A DNA stretch of 64,000 bases from Deltaproteobacteria bacterium. GTDB lineage: Bacteria; Desulfobacterota; JAENJC01. The DNA lies in the NCBI GenBank assembly GCA_030646755.1, contig JAUSKU010000077.1:1-64000 (forward strand), written 5' to 3'. Made by a program: the position numbers and the translations under genes. Below the pieces are notes generated by a model. That model saw nothing but the letters and a program-made list of their open reading frames with translations. It was not told the origin of the DNA and made no database searches. Below are positions 16,215 to 24,031 of the stretch, one piece after another (positions within the stretch are counted from its first letter, which is position 1; each line of letters starts with the position of its first letter).

Positions 16215-16253
16215 TTGACAAATGTATATGCAAATAGTAAATTGCATATATAC
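16215..16253 (+). promoter_or_regulatory. vapBC promoter and palindromic operator
   Basis: TTGACA (16215-16220), 17-bp spacer, TAAATT (16238-16243). A 9-bp perfect inverted repeat TATATGCAA (16225-16233) / TTGCATATA (16242-16250) straddles the -10. VapB-type antitoxins repress their own operons at such palindromes, so this is the likely operator. Confidence 0.7.
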
Positions 16254-16271
16254 AAATCGGAGGTATATTTG

Positions 16272-16466
16272 ATGAAGATGGCTGTTAAATTGACCTCTAT
16301 CAGGCTCGACACAAGGCTGGCAGACGAAGCCATGCAGGTTCTCCATGTTAAGAGCAGGAGCGAGGCGGTCCATGCGGCATTAAGAGAGATTGTCGCCCTG
16401 GAAAAGTTCAAGAATTTAATGAAAAAGCATGGCGGAAAACTGAAGTTTGAAGCCCATGGCAAGTAA
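16272..16466 (+). CDS. vapB: VapB family antitoxin
   Basis: 64-aa antitoxin with an N-terminal ribbon-helix-helix strand (MAVKLTSIRLDTRLADEAMQ), a following helix (SRSEAVHAALREIVALEKF) and a toxin-binding tail. CGGAGG precedes the ATG at 16272 by 8 nt; an upstream in-frame ATG at 16209 lies before the promoter and is rejected. It overlaps vapC by 11 bp. Confidence 0.85.
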   Translation: MKMAVKLTSIRLDTRLADEAMQVLHVKSRSEAVHAALREIVALEKFKNLMKKHGGKLKFEAHGK

Positions 16467-16866
16467 GATCATACTCTTCGATACCTCGGTCTTTATTGAT
16501 CATCTTAGAGCTAACAAGTTCGAGGAGCGTCTTGAAAACCTTCATGGCCTCATCAGAAATTCCTCGGTTGTATTATCGGAACTGTTAAGAGGGGCGACTA
16601 AAAAAGAGGAAAGGGAGTTTGTGTCATACATCTCCATAAACTACCCTGTTTTTACTCCAACCGAGAAAAATTGGATTGAATCCGGCGAGATATTAAGCAG
16701 TATAAATAAGGATAAGGGTTTTTCACCGGCCAAGCTGAGGGACCTGCACTTCGATGTCCTTATAGCTCTTACGGCGAGGAACAACGGCGCAACAGTAATC
16801 ACCTCTAACAGGGCAGATTTTGAACTAATTCAGTCTTATAAAGATTTTAATCTTGAAATCTGGTAA
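16456..16866 (+). CDS. vapC: VapC family PIN-domain ribonuclease toxin
   Basis: 136-aa PIN domain nuclease; VapC toxins cut specific RNAs, often tRNA. The acidic residues are in IILFDTSVFID (Asp), VVLSELLRG (Glu), LHFDVLIALTARNNG (Asp) and ITSNRADFELI (Asp). The ATG at 16456 lies within the end of vapB. Full length and no disruption, so the pair looks functional. It sits between the two copies of a duplicated FlgO-like gene. Confidence 0.9.
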   Translation: MASKIILFDTSVFIDHLRANKFEERLENLHGLIRNSSVVLSELLRGATKKEEREFVSYISINYPVFTPTEKNWIESGEILSSINKDKGFSPAKLRDLHFDVLIALTARNNGATVITSNRADFELIQSYKDFNLEIW

Positions 16867-16997
16867 GTAAGAGGACTGAAACAAGCAGAGGGTCAAACCT
16901 TTAAAACCGGAATTGAACGGGGTCCTGTGGGAAACAGGGACGGCTGGCTCAAATAACAAGCTTTGAGTGAAACGCATACGTGCACAGGAGGGATATT

Positions 16998-17807
16998 ATG
17001 GAAATATTTTACAACCGCTTTATCAGTGCAGCCCTTTGTTTTACGGCACTCTTTACATCACCAGCATTTGCCGCATTTGATTTAGAAAGCGGGATAAAGG
17101 ATCTGGCGGAGCAGATTTCAAAAAACATGGCCGCAAGTAACAAGAAGAAGATCGCCATTATTGACTTCAGCAACCTTGACGGCAACGTCACCGCCCTCGG
17201 GCAATTCCTTGCAGAGGAATTGATTACCCAGTTGTTCACAATAAGCCCTGGGCAATTCGAGGTGGTGGAGAGGAGGCAACTTCTCAAACTCGAAAGAGAG
17301 TTGCTCCTTAGTCAGACCGGCTTTATAGAGGAAAGAGCATAAAGAAGATGGGACAGGTCCTTGGCGTGGATGCGATCGTGACTGGCTCGATAACGGATTT
17401 GGGGAACACGGTAAAGGTCAATGCAAGATTGATAGGTGTGGAATCTGCAAAGGTCTTTGCCGTGGCCGCAACAAAGATACCGAAGGTGGGGATAGTGGAG
17501 AAACTGATGGCAAAGGCGGCAGCGTCGTCGCCGGTTTTGACAACGGCGAGTTCACAGGGTACTACTCAAACTTCATATTCTAAGGTGGATCAGCGTACCG
17601 ACAAAGAGAAAGCGGCGCACGATCGTCGTGTTGCCGCAGCAAAGGCAGCTGTTGTCTTAGAAAAAGAATTGGAGGCCGCCTGCCCTGAGCGTATCGACCG
17701 CGGGAGGCATATTCCAGCTGGCTACAAACATGACTCTCGTTCGAATGGCATTTGTCGGTGCGGGTCACCCGGGTGTTGATCCTTCCCAGCTGGGTAACAT
17801 AACTTAA
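16998..17807 (+). pseudogene. FlgO/CsgG-like envelope protein gene, frameshifted
   Basis: Long copy of the FlgO-like gene. Frame 1 (16998-17342) gives a signal peptide, KKKIAIIDFSNLDGN, FEVVERRQLLKLERELLLSQ and stops at EERA. Deleting one base at about 17340 has broken the frame: the next frame continues KKMGQVLGVDAIVTGSITDL, as the family requires, to about 17680. A second shift is likely there, since the remaining frame-1-shifted sequence (ALSVSTAGGIFQLATNMTLV) reads more naturally to a stop at 17807. FlgO-like proteins are outer-membrane-associated. A sequencing or assembly error at either site would instead give a functional gene. Confidence 0.7.
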
Positions 17808-18309
17808 GGGTGGCCTAAATCAAATAGCAATTTTGTGCTTATTACTCCGGCAACTAAATATATAAACTCCCCTCCCCTGGCGGGAGGGGATTAAGGGGAG
17901 GGGGAACCTGTTGTAAACTCAGGACTTTTCACCCCCACCTTAATCCTCCCCCGTCAAGGGGGAGGAGATACGATTTAGATATTTAATTGCCGGCGTAATA
18001 CTATACCATTTTACCTTAATAACGATGGTACGGCTCGCAAAAAGGCAGAAAGGGTTAGTGTTTCATTCACGAATATAAAGGCCCAGAGGCCGAGGTAGGA
18101 GCAGGGAGAAAATAGTGGCACATCTTCAAATATTGTTAATAGGTGAGGCCAGTGGTTGCAGAGGCTTACTGCCGGTGATAGACAGGCAGGGTGCCTGTCC
18201 AACCTGCTTGGATCCAAATGGGCATTGCATCTCCCATTTCTTGAATCTTTTTCTACCATGTGATAAGTTATATTATAATTAAAGCATAACGCATTGAAAG
18301 GAGGAAAAG
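17808..18309. other. Non-coding stretch with a repeat element
   Basis: About 500 bp without a gene. It contains the MITE-like structure at 17837-18004, then about 260 bp without recognisable coding potential, then the hicBA promoter region (TATAAT at 18274-18279) and ribosome-binding site AAAGGAGG at 18297. Confidence 0.6.
17837..18004. repeat. MITE-like nested inverted repeat
   Basis: Outer imperfect inverted arms: TTATTACTCCGGCAACTAAA on the left and, read on the other strand, TATTACGCCGGCAATTAAAT on the right. Inside are two inverted C/G-skewed blocks, left CTCCCCTCCCCTGGCGGGAG and right (reverse strand) CTCCTCCCCCTTGACGGGGG, separated by 20 bp. The inner double block occurs again, inverted, at 54941-55031. 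It encodes nothing. Confidence 0.75.
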
Positions 18310-18546
18310 ATGGAAATAACATTAACTGCTGTGTTTCAAAAATTTTCAGAAGGATATGTTGGTTTCGTTGAAGAACTACCTGGGGCCAATACCCAGGGGG
18401 AGACTTTAGAAGAAACCCGTGCAAACCTTGAAGAAGCGGTCAGGCTTGTTCTTGAGGCAAACCGTGAGTTGAGCGAAGAGGCAATAAAAGGAGAAGATGT
18501 AATAAGGGAGCCATTTCCCATCATGTCCCATCACGCTGTCGCATGA
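18310..18546 (+). CDS. hicB: HicB family antitoxin
   Basis: 78-aa antitoxin with the partial RNase H-like HicB fold: FSEGYVGFVEELPGANTQGE and TLEETRANLEEAVRLVLEAN. It neutralises HicA and in many cases represses the operon, though no separate DNA-binding domain is apparent here. GGAGG lies 5 nt before the ATG. It precedes hicA (4-bp overlap), the reverse of the classical hicAB order but common among chromosomal copies. Confidence 0.88.
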   Translation: MEITLTAVFQKFSEGYVGFVEELPGANTQGETLEETRANLEEAVRLVLEANRELSEEAIKGEDVIREPFPIMSHHAVA

Positions 18547-18728
18547 AACGGAAAGACCTCATTCGCCATCTCGAACGTCACGGTTGCGAATTTCTCAGAG
18601 AAGGCAGCAATCACACGATCTACGTTAATCGCAGAAAGCAGAAATCCAGTTCCATTCCGAGACATCAAGAAATAATAGACTTCCTTGCCAAAAAGATATG
18701 CAGGGACCTTGAAGTTCTGGAGCCATAA
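18543..18728 (+). CDS. hicA: HicA family mRNA interferase toxin
   Basis: 61-aa double-stranded-RNA-binding-fold toxin that cleaves mRNA. The catalytic histidine is H24 in GSNHTIY; KRKDLIRHLERHGCEFLREG is the typical N-terminus and SSSIPRHQEIIDFLAKKICRD the C-terminus. It overlaps hicB by ATGA. Complete. Confidence 0.88.
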   Translation: MKRKDLIRHLERHGCEFLREGSNHTIYVNRRKQKSSSIPRHQEIIDFLAKKICRDLEVLEP

Positions 18729-18799
18729 GAAAAACAAGTACAACAGCGACCATTACAAAATTGTTTGACACCCTCTCGAATATTTGCACTTCTCCCGTC

Positions 18800-18883
18800 A
18801 TGGCCCGAAAAACCCGGATAGAATACGAAGGCGCCTTCTACTACATTATAACGCGATACAAAGGGGTGCATCTCTCCTTTTGA
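18800..18883 (+). pseudogene. REP-associated tyrosine transposase (RAYT), N-terminal fragment
   Basis: ATG followed by MARKTRIEYEGAFYYIITRY, the characteristic start of RAYT/Y1-type transposases, then lost after about 22 residues and a stop at 18881. The HUH catalytic part is absent. The 40-bp repeat beginning at 18868 is fused to it, the kind of association expected of a REP-like sequence and its transposase. Confidence 0.75.
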
Positions 18884-18907
18884 CAAGGCCGAGAAAGTTA
18901 AATGCCC
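18868..18907. repeat. 40-bp dispersed repeat, copy B
   Basis: GCATCTCTCCTTTTGACAAG followed by GCCGAGAAAGTTAAATGCCC, matching 16175-16214. It joins directly to the RAYT fragment. Confidence 0.75.
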
Positions 18908-18957
18908 AGAGGTAGAATTGACTTGAAGATGTTCTTGAAATGGGATAAATTCAACAC

Positions 18958-20436
18958 ATGGCTGATAAGGCAAAAATACTTGTTGTGGACGACACAGTAA
19001 CAAACCAGGAGATACTGAAGAGAGTCTTCGAGAGTGAAGGTTTTCAAGTGGTACAGGCCTATGATGGGGTAGCGGCCCTGGATATGGTGGAAAAGGAGAG
19101 GCCTGCACTTGTGATGCTGGACATCATGATGCCCAAGATGGACGGGATAGATGTCCTTAAAAAGGTAAAGTCCATAGACCCAAATCTCCTTGTCGTTATG
19201 ATGACTGCCCACGGCTCGGAGCAGATTGCCGTTGAGGCGATGAAGCTCGGGGCGGATGACTACCTTACCAAGCCGTTCCATCCAAAGGATGTGACCGCTC
19301 TGGCTGATAAACTTATAAAGGAAAGGGGCGTAAAATTAGAAAACCTTAAACTTAGGGAGAAGATTGAAAGGGCCGAGAGGTATCTGGCCCACCTGGTTGA
19401 CAGTGTCAATGAGGCCATCATATCGACAGATTCGGACGGCAATATCCTCTCCTTCAACAAGGCTGCCGAGAGGCTTTGGGGTGTTCAAAGTGAGGCCGCT
19501 ATTGGAAGAGGGATTGATGAACTTTTTTTAAAGGGTAAGCAACCGCACTACGTAGACAGGGTCATATCGGAAACTAAGGATAAGGGAAGCTATGATGGAG
19601 AGTTCCTGTTTCTCAGGCTCGATGGGACTACCTTTCCCGGCCACCTGAATACATCCATGGTAAGAGAGGAAGAGTCCAGAAGGGGTATTGTGGCTCTGGT
19701 AAGGGACCTGACGGAAGAGAAGAGGCTCCAGCAGCAGCTTGTAGAGTCCCAAAAACTGGCGTCACTGGGTAAGGTTGTTGAGGGTGTTGCCCATGAAGTC
19801 AGAAACCCTCTATTGTCAATAGGGGGATTTGCGAGGAGGATCAGCAGCCAGACGGATGATGCTGCCCCTACCAAGAAATACCTTAATGCGATAATCAGGG
19901 ACGTGGAGAGACTTGAAAGGATGGTCAATGACATAGAGGGTTATGTCAATTTTACAAAGCTACACAAACCATCGTATACCGCTATGGATATCGTCGGCTT
20001 GTTAAGGGAAGTAATTGAAGGGTTTAAAGCGAGGATGTTGGCCGGCAGGGTGTCTTCATCCATGACCGCGCCTCCGGTTCTCCCTACAATATATGCCAAT
20101 GAGATTTACATAAAGGAGCTGTTCTTAAGCATCATAGATAACGCCATAGAGGCAATGCCTGACGGCGGCGAGCTTGCTGTAAACCTAAGGGCGGAAGGGA
20201 ACTACCTTGTCATAGATATCTCGGACACCGGGAAGGGTATCCCGGAGGATAAGGTCGAAGAGATATTCGACCCATTTTTTACCTCCAAGATGTCCGGGGC
20301 CGGTCTTGGCCTTACCAAGTGCCATATGATTGTGACAGAGTTGCAGGGTTATATAAGGGTCAGCAGCACCCCTGGCAAGGGGACACTATTTTCCATAGGC
20401 CTTCCCATAGAGCGCAGGCAGCCGATCAGGGCATGA
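18958..20436 (+). CDS. Histidine kinase with N-terminal receiver domain (REC-PAS-HisKA-HATPase)
   Basis: 492 aa, no membrane segment. A receiver domain comes first (D55 in LVMLDIMMPKMDG, lysine in YLTKPF), then a PAS domain (about 140-255, IISTDSDGNILSFNKAAERL), a HisKA dimerisation domain with H279 in HEVRNPL, and a HATPase domain (DNAIEAMPDGGEL, DTGKGIPEDKVEEIF, GAGLGLTKC). This order suggests phosphorylation of the receiver tunes the kinase, or that the protein is an intermediate in a relay. No cognate regulator is adjacent. I see no good ribosome-binding site before the ATG. Confidence 0.9.
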   Translation: MADKAKILVVDDTVTNQEILKRVFESEGFQVVQAYDGVAALDMVEKERPALVMLDIMMPKMDGIDVLKKVKSIDPNLLVVMMTAHGSEQIAVEAMKLGADDYLTKPFHPKDVTALADKLIKERGVKLENLKLREKIERAERYLAHLVDSVNEAIISTDSDGNILSFNKAAERLWGVQSEAAIGRGIDELFLKGKQPHYVDRVISETKDKGSYDGEFLFLRLDGTTFPGHLNTSMVREEESRRGIVALVRDLTEEKRLQQQLVESQKLASLGKVVEGVAHEVRNPLLSIGGFARRISSQTDDAAPTKKYLNAIIRDVERLERMVNDIEGYVNFTKLHKPSYTAMDIVGLLREVIEGFKARMLAGRVSSSMTAPPVLPTIYANEIYIKELFLSIIDNAIEAMPDGGELAVNLRAEGNYLVIDISDTGKGIPEDKVEEIFDPFFTSKMSGAGLGLTKCHMIVTELQGYIRVSSTPGKGTLFSIGLPIERRQPIRA

Positions 20437-20440
20437 GATG

Positions 20441-20467
20441 TTGACAAACGGCTCTTCTTGTTATAAA
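20441..20467 (+). promoter_or_regulatory. Putative promoter for the transglycosylase-pgsA operon
   Basis: TTGACA (20441-20446) and TATAAA (20462-20467) with a short 15-bp spacer. It lies directly after the kinase stop codon and 68 bp before the next gene. Confidence 0.4.
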
Positions 20468-20534
20468 TTTAAGTTAAATGGTATAAGAGTTGCTTTCTTT
20501 GAAAGATGATAATATATCAATGTAAGGGGTTTTA

Positions 20535-21125
20535 ATGTTAAAGGTCTTATCAGCTATATTTTTGGTGCTCGGTTTTTCAGCCTATGCCAATGCGGATATC
20601 TATAAATTTGTAGACAAGGACGGGGTTATCCATTTCACCAATGTCCCTGTGGATAGAAGATTTAAGGCTCTGGGATGGGAGGAGGAATTTGACCGTTATA
20701 TCGGAGGTTATGAAATTGTCATCCAGAAGATGGCGGCCAGGTATGGTGTTGAGTCATCGCTGATAAAGGCTGTCATTAAGGCGGAATCAAATTTCGACCC
20801 TTCAGCCCTTTCGCGGAAAGGGGCAATTGGCCTAATGCAACTAATGCCTGCCACTGCTGCGGACCTCAATGTATCAAATCCCTATAATCCTCATGAAAAC
20901 ATCGAAGGGGGAACAAAGTATCTCCGCTATCTGACGAAACTCTTTGATAACGACCTGAAGCTCGTTGTTGCGGCGTACAATGCCGGGGAAAATGCTGTAA
21001 TAAGGTATGGAAGGAATGTCCCCCCCTATAAAGAGACAAAGGAGTATGTAAAGAGGGTCACAACCTACCTTGCATCTTACAGGAGGGAGGCATCCGTGGC
21101 AACAGGCAGGTTAGCAAGAAATTGA
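20535..21125 (+). CDS. Lytic transglycosylase with N-terminal DUF4124-like region
   Basis: Cleaves peptidoglycan glycan strands in the periplasm. A signal peptide (FLVLGFSAYANA) is followed by a short DUF4124-like beta unit (DIYKFVDKDGVIHFTNVP) and an SLT goose-lysozyme-like domain. The catalytic glutamate is E84 in IKAESNFDPSALS; GLMQLMPATA and VVAAYNAGENAVIRYG are the other SLT motifs. 196 aa, complete. It is followed by pgsA with stop and start sharing bases (TGATG). Confidence 0.9.
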   Translation: MLKVLSAIFLVLGFSAYANADIYKFVDKDGVIHFTNVPVDRRFKALGWEEEFDRYIGGYEIVIQKMAARYGVESSLIKAVIKAESNFDPSALSRKGAIGLMQLMPATAADLNVSNPYNPHENIEGGTKYLRYLTKLFDNDLKLVVAAYNAGENAVIRYGRNVPPYKETKEYVKRVTTYLASYRREASVATGRLARN

Positions 21126-21682
21126 TGAAGGGAAATAGAGATATATGGAACCTTCCCAACTCGTTAACGATTTTCAGGATTGCGCTGATACCGGTCCTCG
21201 TTTTTTTCCTCCTGTCTCCCACTAAACAATCCAGCTTTCTGGCGGTAGTGGTCTTTTCCATTGCATCAATAACTGACTGGCTCGACGGTTACATAGCGAG
21301 GAAGCAGGGTATTGTAACCACCCTCGGCAAATTTCTGGATCCGATAGCTGACAAGCTTCTGGTCGCTGCCGCCCTTATCATGCTGGTAGGCCTGGGCCGG
21401 GTTCCGGCATGGATGGTTGTTATTATTATCGGGAGAGAGATAGCAGTTACCGGTCTGAGGAGCATAGCATCTTCCGAGGGTATAGTCATTGCCGCCAGTG
21501 ACCTCGGCAAGGGGAAGACCATATTCCAGATCTCGGCATTGATAGGCCTTCTGATACATTACGAATATTTTGGCATTGACTTCCACGTTACAGGGATGGC
21601 CATTCTGTGGATTGCCCTGGTGATGACAGCATGGTCCGGTTTTGACTATTTCTACAAGTTCATGAAGGTTATTTTAAAGTAG
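21125..21682 (+). CDS. pgsA: CDP-diacylglycerol--glycerol-3-phosphate 3-phosphatidyltransferase
   Basis: Inner-membrane enzyme making phosphatidylglycerol phosphate. The CDP-alcohol phosphotransferase motif DGxxARx8Gx3Dx3D is complete: D54, G55, A58, R59, G68, D72, D76. The protein begins NLPNSLTIFRIALIPVLVFF, usual for PgsA, and has at least four hydrophobic helices in 185 aa. The ATG at 21125 overlaps the preceding stop by one base. Confidence 0.92.
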   Translation: MKGNRDIWNLPNSLTIFRIALIPVLVFFLLSPTKQSSFLAVVVFSIASITDWLDGYIARKQGIVTTLGKFLDPIADKLLVAAALIMLVGLGRVPAWMVVIIIGREIAVTGLRSIASSEGIVIAASDLGKGKTIFQISALIGLLIHYEYFGIDFHVTGMAILWIALVMTAWSGFDYFYKFMKVILK

Positions 21683-21696
21683 CCGCAAAAACCACC

Positions 21697-21724
21697 TTGA
21701 CTTTTTTATCCGTTGTGATAAATT
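21697..21724 (+). promoter_or_regulatory. Putative tRNA-Gly promoter
   Basis: TTGACT (21697-21702), 16-bp spacer, TAAATT (21719-21724), 19 bp before the mature tRNA 5' end. It lies directly behind pgsA. Confidence 0.5.
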
Positions 21725-21743
21725 GCATCACGTTATTGGTTCT

Positions 21744-21819
<76 letters not shown>

Positions 21820-22169
21820 ATTAATCAGGCATCTACATAAACGACCTGCCTCCTATTTTTTCCGACTGTGCCAAAATAAGGCTAATTTAAGCTCAAACCG
21901 TCAATACTGCGCCTTAGACTCTCTGCCCCCATGCCGTCTATCCACCAATGCTTGGGGGAATGTCCCTCTCACCGCCGTTCGTCCTGAACCTGTCGAAGGA
22001 TGGATGAAACCCAACCTTTCCAAGCTACAATATTTTGGGATTGTTTTGTAGTATGAAAATGTGTTATCTTTCAGCAGGTTGAAAAAGAAAGGCGGGAGAT
22101 GATTTTTCAGGATATGACCCCCATTTTTCCCCATGCGCCTCACCCGCTCGATAGAACAAGATAGATGCC
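21820..22169. other. Non-coding stretch after tRNA-Gly
   Basis: 350 bp with no convincing gene. It includes CGTCCTGAACCTGTCGAAGG (around 21981-22000), a sequence of the kind often dispersed between genes. No terminator or att repeat recognised. Confidence 0.5.
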
Positions 22170-23036
22170 ATGATATATAAAACAGCTATATTACTTCATA
22201 TCCTAGATTGGGATCTAAATTCAACTGATGTTGATGTCGGATTCGGAATCCAGTTTGGGAAATTTGAAGATAGTAACGTAGAACGGCTGTACCTTCAATT
22301 GTGCAGGGAGCAGTATATTGATCAAGGGGACCCATACAATTACAAGGTTTATTTCGCCCATGCTAACGAAACGTCAGGCGAATATGATGGGCCTTACTCA
22401 GAAACTTCGCAAATTTGCAACCTACTAACCCTTGCGCTCGGTGCGCCTTTGGGAATGTGCCGGGAAATTTCTTCAAAAGATGATTTTAAGACGCCACATC
22501 TTTCTCAAATCATCTACAAATATAATCATTTTCAGGAGCACCTTAACTGGGACGCTGAACTTGTCGTCAATGCCGGCACAGTGGAAATTTTAAAGGCAAT
22601 TATAAATAATTTCAAAAAGTTAAATCCTGCAAGATCCCTCATCTTCAATGCTGTGTCTAATTTTTTCTACGCCTGGAGGTCAAATTACGATGAACAAGCA
22701 TGCATTTATCTTGCTATCGCTCTAGAGGCGTTGTTGAGTCCTAACTCAAATACAGAACTTAGTCACCGCATAGCACACAATGCATGTAGATTTCTAGGGA
22801 ATGATAGAAAAGAGCGTGAGGAAATCTACAAAATCACCAAGGCCTTTTATAACCTCCGGTCAAAATTAATACACGGTAGTATTACGAACTACGACCAGAT
22901 CATGGAAATATCACCGAAGATATACGCAATCGTTAATAAAATATTGGTAAAAATACTTCTTGATGGCCAATTGATTGAAACATTCGATGACACAAAGAAA
23001 AGAGGACAATTTTTCAATAGGTGGCTATTCGAATGA
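22170..23036 (+). CDS. ApeA-like HEPN domain protein
   Basis: 288 aa. The C-terminal half is an Apea-like HEPN domain: CIYLAIALEALLSPNSNTEL, SHRIAHNACRFLG, IYKITKAFYNLRSKLIHGS. R230 and H235 form the RX4H ribonuclease motif. The N-terminal half is of unknown function. In ApeA, an anti-phage HEPN ribonuclease, the same domain cuts RNA after infection, so a defence role here is reasonable but not shown. Somewhat lower GC than flanking core genes and the location behind a tRNA suggest horizontal acquisition. Confidence 0.75.
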   Translation: MIYKTAILLHILDWDLNSTDVDVGFGIQFGKFEDSNVERLYLQLCREQYIDQGDPYNYKVYFAHANETSGEYDGPYSETSQICNLLTLALGAPLGMCREISSKDDFKTPHLSQIIYKYNHFQEHLNWDAELVVNAGTVEILKAIINNFKKLNPARSLIFNAVSNFFYAWRSNYDEQACIYLAIALEALLSPNSNTELSHRIAHNACRFLGNDRKEREEIYKITKAFYNLRSKLIHGSITNYDQIMEISPKIYAIVNKILVKILLDGQLIETFDDTKKRGQFFNRWLFE

Positions 23037-23199
23037 TCTAACGGAGGGGCACACTGGGCAATGGCATCTTGAGGGGTCGCGTCTACACATTCTATAAACG
23101 ACTATCCCCCCAAGAATAGCATAGTCATATGGGATGTTAATAATCAACCATTGAGGTATTTGAGCGGAAGTGATAAGCTTCGGTAGAAGGAGGAGGTTA

Positions 23200-23484
23200 A
23201 TGACTTACCAGGAGATTGAAAGCACGCTGGTTTCTATACTGCGGAAATATGATGTGCAGAAGGTAGGGATCTTCGGCTCTTACGCCAGAGGAATGCAGAG
23301 GCCAGACAGCGACCTGGATGTGCTGGTGAATTTTAGGGGCACAAAGAGCCTGCTGACTTTGGTTAGAATAGAGCGCGAGCTTTCGGAGAGCATTGGTGTA
23401 AAGGTCGATCTTCTAACGGAGCAGTCTGTAAGCCCCTATCTGATTGACAGGATAAAGTCGGAATTGAAGGTAATCTATCAATGA
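23200..23484 (+). CDS. mntA: MntA-type antitoxin nucleotidyltransferase
   Basis: 94-aa minimal nucleotidyltransferase. GSX10DXD is exact: G26-S27, D38, D40 in IFGSYARGMQRPDSDLD. In the characterised MntA/HepT system MntA transfers AMP to a tyrosine of HepT and silences it. AAGGAGGAGG precedes the ATG at 23200; the longer in-frame start at 23170 overlaps that ribosome-binding site and is rejected. Overlaps hepT by 4 bp. Confidence 0.88.
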   Translation: MTYQEIESTLVSILRKYDVQKVGIFGSYARGMQRPDSDLDVLVNFRGTKSLLTLVRIERELSESIGVKVDLLTEQSVSPYLIDRIKSELKVIYQ

Positions 23485-23813
23485 AAAAGGACGATACGGT
23501 ATTCTTGCGCCACATCCTTGATGCCGTCAAATGGATAGATGAGTATACGCATGGCATGGATTACGACGGATTCAGGGCGACCCACCTGGTGCAGGACGGC
23601 GTGATAAGGCAGTTGGAGATCATAGGGGAAGCTACAAGGAATCTGTCAAAGGAATTCCGCGACAAATATGCCGATATCCCCTGGAAGGACATGGCGGGGA
23701 TGAGAGACAAGCTGATACACCAGTATTTCGGCGTAGATATTGCCGCTGTATGGGATACGATTCAAGCAGATATCCCCGGTTTAAACGGCAGTGTGACAAA
23801 GATATTAGAGTAA
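23481..23813 (+). CDS. hepT: HepT-type HEPN ribonuclease toxin (DUF86)
   Basis: 110-aa all-helical toxin. The RX4HXY motif is R75-H80-Y82 in MRDKLIHQYFGVD; Y82 is the residue modified by MntA in the studied pair. IRQLEIIGEATRNLSKEFRD and DIPWKDMAGMRDK are classical DUF86. Translation is coupled to mntA by ATGA. Unlike the HEPN gene at 3396 this one retains the catalytic motif. Confidence 0.9.
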   Translation: MKKDDTVFLRHILDAVKWIDEYTHGMDYDGFRATHLVQDGVIRQLEIIGEATRNLSKEFRDKYADIPWKDMAGMRDKLIHQYFGVDIAAVWDTIQADIPGLNGSVTKILE

Positions 23814-24031
23814 TCCCGCCCACCCCCTTTTTCCGCCCTTCTTTTTCGGAATATGCTTCACTGTCAATCGCTCACTAACAGCCAATCCTGAAAGACAGCA
23901 CTGCAAACAGCCACAGTCAATGCTTTTGCACGAAGAAAATTGGCAGCATTGACCAGGCTGGATTTAAAGATTCTGCAATAAGGCTTCCATAAGGGATTTG
24001 CCTCACCTGTTTTTAAAAAACCAACCAAAGT

